A stretch of DNA of 64,000 nucleotides from the NCBI GenBank assembly GCA_935421135.1, contig OW285188.1, forward strand, positions 4,702,733-4,766,732. The letters are read 5' to 3'. The DNA is from Bugulina stolonifera (taxonomy: Eukaryota > Bryozoa > Gymnolaemata > Cheilostomatida > Bugulidae). Below, in pieces: positions 58,097 to 64,000 of the stretch. A program made the position numbers and the translations under genes. The number at the start of each line of letters is the position of its first letter. Position 1 is the first letter of the stretch. Below the pieces are notes generated by a model, which did no database searches, was not told the DNA's origin, and saw only the letters and a list, made by a program, of their open reading frames with translations.

Positions 58097-61000
58097 GCAT
58101 CATTTACTGGGGTATACCATACTAAGTGCTCTACTGCCTCCATGGATACTGGGTGTGAGCTCTCTTTACTACTGCCGCAAGTCACGGAGATGCAAACCTG
58201 AGAAAGTGGAATCACTACAACATTTAGCTGAGATGCTAGCTACGATCAACCTGTACCTTTTTCTACTTTTGTACTGGGTGGGATTTCTGGTTGCATTCTC
58301 AGTTGTCATGGTGACACAATCACCATTGACAACTGTAGCCGTAAATGATATAACAAAGGTATGACAACTACATTGTATTAACAAACTATTAGGGCCTACA
58401 TCCCATAAACTAATTTTTAGTCATTTGCCACGTGAAATTAGTCTAGTCAAGGAATTTAAAATAATATGTCATAAACTAAGATCACATCAGTTCACATATT
58501 AGATATACGAATAAATGACCAAACTCCTAACATCCATATACAACATTGTGTTGGTATTATGGTATTATGGGGAGTGAAGTTGGCTTAGTCCACACCTGAT
58601 GCTCACCGACGAAGCTTCTTTTTAAGGTTGCTACAGAAAGCTGGTGTAGTGGTCCATTGTATTGAGCGATTAGGTTCCGTAGAGTCCATGGGTTCATACC
58701 TCTGTCAAAGAAGGAGATTTATGTGACATTGATCGACTTTCCAAATTCTAGATTTCCTTGTTTTAAGGTTCATGTATAAGTTCCATGTTATTCAGGTATA
58801 TTCTACTGGTAGTCATTGACATGACGTTGCTCTTATCCAAGTTTTTTGTCTCACTCTTGTGGAGTTTTCCAGGCTTTCCTCTGTTCCTCTATTTTTTACA
58901 TACTTATTCACTTTGCTCTAATGTAATGATGGTTTGTGTTCCTGTGCTGTCGCGCAGGCATTTAGCAGGAATTCCATGAGAAGTTGTGTTTCCTTGCTTG
59001 AAGGAGACAACTTCAAGTCCATAGCCAAGCTCCAACACCAATATAGTGGGTGGGTTGGGTTGGGTACCCACTCCTCCTAGGGTCGGGGTTTAGGGTCGAG
59101 AGCATAAGGCTAAGTCTGCGCCTCCGGCAGCAAAGCTTGGGGACCCAGTTTTAACGTCTCAGCACCACCCGGAACCAAGATCCAGACTTGCAGCATTGTA
59201 ATATTATATAAATCAAGGGTCCAAGAGGATCTCCACTGCCGGCATAGATTGAGTTCCAACATGCATTCGGCAGTTGGGGTGGATCAAGTACTCACCCCGT
59301 CTTGAGTCGGGTCTGAGGGCCTAAGGCTAGGGTTCCACTCCGGCAGTGATGCCTGGGGACCCGGTCCCAAGGTCCTAGCACCAACCAGAGCTGAAATCCT
59401 GGCCAGTAGCATTGCAACAAATATAAATCGTCCCAACTTTCAACCATAAATCTGATTGGAGGATGGCAGACCGCAGACTGTTTCGCCTTTTGTTATAATG
59501 AAGTAGGCAACTCCACAATGAAACAACAGCTCCTGTAATGCTTATAAATAATGCATCTGTACAAGTACTTCTTTCTTAAAAGAACAGAAATTTACTGTGA
59601 GAAACTTTATACATGTGCATGTACATGCAGATGCACAAAATATCTTGAGAACTGGTTTCTCTATGAAACTGTAACCCAGTTACACGCAGACCATTTGAAC
59701 AGACCTGTGGGATGTTCAATGCCAATTCCCCTCTTGGTTGTTACAGCCCTATTGTGGTCTATGAGTGTTTATTATTACATGTACATTATTCTCACCGTTA
59801 CCTGGAGTATTTTATACACTCTGGATCATCTTTTGGTGTAAAGGGTGTTGATCCCCCTTTCACTAACCAGTAACATTTTTGGGAAAGTTTAGGGGAGTTG
59901 TGTTCACTATGGTTTGTGCCATCTGTGGGAGGCAAGGAGGCTATATTCTAAGGTAACGGTGCATGCTTAGGAGCATCAAGATTGTTGTTATTGACATTTT
60001 TTATAACATATACTACATGTAGATGTTACCCAGATATGATTATACTACACAATATTCATCTCTTCTCCTACAGTATTCACCCACCATAAAGGATACTACA
60101 ATTGAAGGTGATCTCAGGCTATTTGATGCCTTACATCAGGACTTGGAGGAATGCCAGCGGGTAAGCATTCTGTATTCTTACCATTTGTGTAAGCAGGGGT
60201 GGATCCAGGGGGAAGAGAGAGGAAGTGGGGCATTTGTGTCGGTATAGTGATAGGCTACATGTCCACCTTCACCCTGCATTAATCAGTATAGTACCTAACT
60301 AACCTTAGCGATGTTCGACAGCAGCCATGGTCTGGGTTCCGCAAATCTGGAACCCAGTTACCAATGTAATCAATGTTCCAACTTGACTATGCTGGTGGGC
60401 AGTGCATATGTACTAAAACAACTAAACTCGTAACCCTACTCTATGGTCAACCCATGACCCTACTCTATGGTCAACTCATGACCCTACTCTATGGTCAACC
60501 CATGACCCTAGTCCATGGTCAACCCATGACCCTAGTCCATGGTCAACCCATGACCCTACTCTATGGTCAACTCATGACCCTACTTCATGGTCAACCCATG
60601 ACCCTACTCCATGGTCAACTCATGACCCTACTTCATGGTCAACCCATGACCCTACTCCATGGTCAACTCATGACCCTACTTCATGGTCAACCCATGACCC
60701 TACTCCATGGTCAACTCATGACCCTACTTCATGGTCAACCCATGACCCTACTCCATGGTCAACTCATGACCCTACTTCATGGTCAACCCATGACCCTACT
60801 CCATGGTCAACTCATGACCCTACTTCATGGTCAACCCATGACCCTACTTCATGGTCAACCCATGACCCTACTCCATGGTCAACTCATGACCCTACTTCAT
60901 GGTCAACCCATGACCCTACTCCATGATCAACCCATGACCCTACTCCATGATCAACCCATGACCCTACTTCATGGTCAACCCATGACCCTACTCTATGGTC

Positions 61001-62498
61001 GACCCAGGATCCTACTTCATGGTCAACCCATGACCCTACTTCATAGTCAACCCATGACCCTACTCTATGGTCAACTCATGACCCTACTCCATGGTCAACC
61101 CATGACCCTACTCCATGATCAACCCATGACCCTACTTCATGGTCAACCCATGACCCTACTCTATGGTCAACCCATGACCCTACTCTATGGTCAACCCATG
61201 GGAGTATAAGTTGTACCCACTTCATTTTAGTGGGTACACAGCCAGCAGCAACAGGCATGTGCCTTCATGTTTTACCAAGTACATGTAATAGCTGCTGATC
61301 ATTCATAGGGACATGGGTTGAATCTCACCAAAACACATTAACCTCCATTAGTTACGTAATTCATAAATTAGTAGTGTATAACTGCCTATGTAATCTTACA
61401 GTAGCCAATCAATTAGTGAATTACTTAACTAATAGAAAATAATGTCCCTATGAAGGAAAAACTATTACTAATATACAAGACTGGGTTACTAAATGTATAA
61501 TATTCTCTCTCTTATTGTGTTTTGCCTAAATAAGAGAAGATAACTTCTAATTATGATCAATAGCCCATGAGTGACCACACCATGGTACCCACCTACAGTA
61601 ACCGTGTACCCACCTGCAGTAACCTACCTAATTTGTTCCACTTAGAACACTGGTTTCAAGTTATAAAATATCTCTAAACATGTTTTATTTTTAGGGCTTG
61701 GGTAACATTGAATACATCCGACAAAATAGAAAGCTGGTACTGCAGGTTTTAGAATGGACAAAGAAGAATGCACAGTACATACCAAACTATATCTGCATAA
61801 CGGAGTATGAAAGTAGGAACGTTGTCTTGAGATCTTCTCCAGTGTGTGACACGCTGTGGGAGATGGAAAAGTGGATCAACTCAACTAGCAGCAGATGTGC
61901 TGAGTTGAATGTCACCTTACCATACTACCTTCCATTCACCAGGTAATGACACAGAGATATAGCGTACATGTATGTGTAGGTACTTGTGTACTAGCGGTGG
62001 ATATTTTGGTCACAGAGCCAAGCTTAGCAGGAGTATTTATTACATTAGACCACACTAGTTATGCTACAAACTGTAGCATGTTGCCATTGCTGAAGATGTC
62101 ACAACCTCATTGCTTCTTAGTTTTACAGAATGATGTGATAGGATACAACATGAGGTAACCAATTCTAGTAGGCACATACATGTAGCAAATGTTGGAATGA
62201 ATCTCGCTGAATATACATATAGGACTACAATCATGTACCATAAATACGATTTCATTGATGCATCTTGTAGGTGATTCCCTACAACCTTACAACAAGTAAA
62301 ACTGCAATACAATCGTATAAATAAATTGTATAATAATTATGGTGGGATGCTGTTCATTGTAGGGACTATGCCGATGTGACCAGCAAGTGTATAAAGGTGA
62401 AGGAACCAAAGGTTAATCAAAGAACTGGTTGTAGAAGCACCTTCTATGATCGCATAGAGTATAATAAAGGAGACCCAGGATATGAACCTGAACTCTGA
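58097..62498 (+). CDS. Unrecognised multi-pass membrane protein, 5' end missing
   Basis: Exons: 58097-58358, 60074-60160, 61695-61942, 62363-62498, with continuous phase and a stop at 62496-62498. Two bases of the first visible codon must come from an upstream exon that I could not identify, so the model is partial: 243 residues. Visible: a hydrophobic segment (YTILSALLPPWILGV), a basic loop (YYCRKSRRCKPEK), a second membrane segment (INLYLFLLLYWVGFLVAFSV), then a soluble region of about 165 residues with six cysteines (ECQR, YICI, PVCD, RCAE, SKCI, TGCR) and two N-glycosylation sequons (NST, NVT), ending YEPEL. A cysteine-rich, glycosylated C-terminal region suggests it faces the lumen or outside. 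I do not recognise the family. The second intron holds a large minisatellite. Confidence 0.65.
58650..58720 (+). mobile_element. tRNA-like SINE fragment
   Basis: GAGCGATTAGGTTCCGTAGA followed by GGGTTCATACCTC resembles the arms of the palindrome at 32541-32820 (TAGGCGATTAGGTGCCGTAG, GGGTTCAAACCCC). It appears to be a diverged copy of the same tRNA-derived repeat. It lies in the first visible intron of the membrane-protein gene. Confidence 0.5.
58981..59016. repeat. GTTGTC-type mini-hairpin
   Basis: GAAGTTGTGTTTCCTTGC and its near complement GAAGGAGACAACTTC form a compact stem. Further member of the small hairpin family. Confidence 0.55.
59035..59435. repeat. Diverged direct repeat, two GC-richer units
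   Basis: Unit 1 (about 59040-59213) and unit 2 (about 59272-59435) share in order a GGGTCG-type motif, ATAAGGCTA/CTAAGGCTA, CTCCGGCAG, TGGGGACCC, AGCACCA, CCAGA and GCATTG(T/C)AA...ATATAAATC. They are clearly richer in G+C than the flanks. Part of unit 1 (GGGTCGAGAGCATAA) also occurs near 44652. It may be a dispersed repeat family. Confidence 0.6.
60430..61207. repeat. 24-bp minisatellite, about 32 copies
   Basis: Units of 24 bp built on ATGACCCTACT(T/C)CATGG then TCAACC/TC. Much of the middle alternates between two unit types, giving a 48-bp higher-order period. Because 24 is a multiple of three, one frame stays open for the whole array and reads MTLLHGQ plus P or L repeatedly. The array lies inside an intron of the membrane-protein gene, so translation is unlikely. 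Confidence 0.92.
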
Positions 62499-63106
62499 AA
62501 CCTGGTGTTGTGAACTCAAGGCTTGCTGGGGATGAATTGTACTGTAATATATATCACTATCAGTGCTTGTGTCTACATTATGCTATACTGAGCCTCAGAC
62601 TTACAAATTTTGTGTACTTCATGTAATTTCCTTTATAAATACAGTCATGTATACTTATAGCAAGTCAACAGATGTTGAATTCTCAGACTATTTGCAGTTT
62701 AGTAAACCATTTACTACCCAAGTTCTATAAACAAGTATTGATGTTTGAGGGAGCTTGGATCCCAGGCTACATAACCAGCTGCTTACAGCTACATATGGCT
62801 ACAAATATAACACAACTGAATTTAAAACGAACCTTCTTGACAAAAATATAGACTTATAATTATACAAAAATATAAAATATGCAGTAAAGCAAATATTTTA
62901 GTAGTTTGAACAGCAGACAGAAGAACAAAGTTGTCTAAAGAAGTAATATGTACAAGTACATCAACTGTATGCAATGGAGTCAATCACAGGTTTCCAGTTA
63001 GATTATGTATTTCTAGTCAAAAAGAAAGTCTTCTATCACAGATCAGGATAAATAGTAAATCAATAAATAATACAAACAAATGTAAAAGGTGGTTATTTAC
63101 TGATTA
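62499..63106. other. 3' flank of the membrane-protein gene
   Basis: AT-rich, with no exon seen. If the gene at 63107-63897 is real, this is a convergent spacer that holds both 3' UTRs. Confidence 0.45.
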
Positions 63107-63897
63107 TTAAGTAGAATATAAGTGAAGTCGGTTGGTAGCAGATGTGATCACTATACTAAGTACTGTCACTATACCAAGTGCTGTCACTATACCAAGTGCT
63201 GTCACTAAACCAAGTGCTGTCACTGTACCAAGTGCTGCTACTATTCCTTCTCCACTGTGTGGACAGCTCCGTGAGACACAGTTATAAATCTGGGATTTGG
63301 ATTTCCTTCCTGCAGAGAAGCTATTAACTCTCGGGGCTCCAAATACGGCTAAAAAATAACAAAGATGGTTGGTTGTAATAGTCAGGTTTGACAGACTGTG
63401 TACCCAATCAACCACAGAATATGCAGTTTAGTCACCAGCAAGCCTGGCAGGGCAGAGCAGTGGATCGTATGGAAATTGTGTTATACTATCTGAAACTGGA
63501 CCAATAATGGAGGTGCATTATTATTCATATAAACAAAAAAGTAGATTGTGGTCAATATCTCAAACCGAATAAGCAGAGGCAAGGTTCGGATAAAATGTAG
63601 TGAAATTTATACTTCATTGTATGGCCAGTTACAAAATGTGTACATATTTTATTGTTATACATTGTACAAGAGGAAATACCAGTTGACTAGGAGTTGTCTA
63701 CACTCAATGGATCTACTGTCAAGGAAACATATATCTTCCTTATGTAGTATACATGTACATGTAACTGATAGCAATGTGCTCACACACATGCGATACTGCA
63801 CAAACAATAGCATGTAATCATGTACAAGTTGTAAACTGTACTGATTACCAGGTATTCCAGCCACTAAATCTAGTTGTATAGCCTTAGGAGTACTCAT
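63107..63897 (-). CDS. Possible two-exon small protein with repeat-built hydrophobic segment, 96 aa
   Basis: Exons 63849-63897 and 63107-63348 on the - strand. The first starts MSTPKAIQLDLVAGIP and has donor CTG|GTAATC; the second follows a good pyrimidine-rich acceptor (TTATTTTTTAG). The junction keeps phase and the frame ends at a TAA. A second in-frame Met lies upstream at 63909, and an upstream exon beyond the window is possible. Residues about 17-50 are basic and Ser-rich with two cysteines. Residues about 51-87 are uniformly hydrophobic or small and come from an 18-bp tandem repeat that encodes TALGIV-type hexapeptides, long enough to span a membrane. The family is not recognised. The alternative is a chance open frame across a minisatellite, since only the splice phase and frame support it. 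Confidence 0.4.
63155..63240. repeat. 18-bp tandem repeat, about 4-5 copies
   Basis: Units of CACTATACCAAGTGCTGT, with single-base differences between copies. On the - strand they encode the hydrophobic hexapeptide repeat of the candidate small protein. Confidence 0.9.
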
Positions 63898-64000
63898 ATA
63901 AATCAACATATGGGAGAGGGGTGGGAGGGGGTCTCTGTATTTAGGCTAATTATTAGTTATTAATAGAATGGGAAGTTAGGATTAACTTGAAATACTGACA
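63898..64000. other. Right edge of the window
   Basis: About 100 bp with a GA-rich patch (GGGAGAGGGGTGGGAGGGGG). It would be promoter or intron of the candidate small-protein gene. No feature is supported. Confidence 0.4.

Noticed and set aside
59551..59841. 96-residue Cys-rich and hydrophobic frame in the membrane-protein intron
   Set aside because: No in-phase splice sites link it to the neighbouring exons and I recognise no family; it is probably chance.
60373..61209. 278-residue open frame with MTLLHGQ repeats, as a protein gene
   Set aside because: It is the frame of a 24-bp minisatellite inside an intron. A period divisible by three with no stop in one frame explains its length.

Overview
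The window is nuclear DNA from an animal. Genes are split into many short exons with GT-AG introns, non-coding DNA is AT-rich and full of short repeats, and the gene set is metazoan: a CSK tyrosine kinase, a SEPT2-class septin, the GATOR2 subunit WDR59, an SH2B adaptor and a lysosomal-type arylsulfatase. The compact genes and short spacers suggest an invertebrate. I cannot fix the phylum from sequence alone; a sponge or another early-branching lineage is possible but unproven.

Layout: (1) 1-1229, upstream DNA. (2) CSK, + strand, 1230-8442, 10 exons, 453 aa. (3) A 2.6 kb convergent spacer. (4) SEPT2-like septin, - strand, 20351-11027, 12 exons including an 11-nt microexon, 364 aa. (5) A 263-bp head-to-head spacer, probably a shared promoter. 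(6) WDR59, + strand, 20615-38035, 16 exons, about 1005 aa. (7) A 2.3 kb convergent spacer. (8) SH2B adaptor, - strand, 45961-40338, 6 exons, 548 aa. (9) A spacer with a CpG-rich upstream patch, hairpins and a tRNA-like SINE. (10) Arylsulfatase, - strand, 56100-47717, 10 exons, 549 aa. (11) An unrecognised multi-pass membrane protein, + strand, 58097-62498, whose 5' end I could not find. (12) A possible two-exon small hydrophobic protein, - strand, 63897-63107. In the first five models reading phase is conserved across every intron and total lengths are close to the family norm, which is the main support for the exon boundaries.

The genes do not form one pathway. CSK restrains Src-family kinases and SH2B adaptors act at receptor and JAK kinases, so both are SH2-based tyrosine-kinase signalling. 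WDR59 belongs to the amino-acid-sensing mTORC1 pathway at the lysosome, where the sulfatase would also act. The septin is cytoskeletal. Their proximity need not be functional.

Accessory DNA is the richest part for discovery. It includes a 341-bp hAT-type MITE with a perfect 8-bp target duplication, a foldback family in which two copies show perfect 9-bp duplications, tRNA-derived repeats (one a nearly perfect palindrome of about 280 bp), a family of tiny hairpins built on GTTGTC/GACAAC, many minisatellites (one duplicating a splice donor in frame), and dense use of the palindromic words TAGGCCTA and TACATGTA. I found no prokaryotic system, CRISPR array or rRNA.
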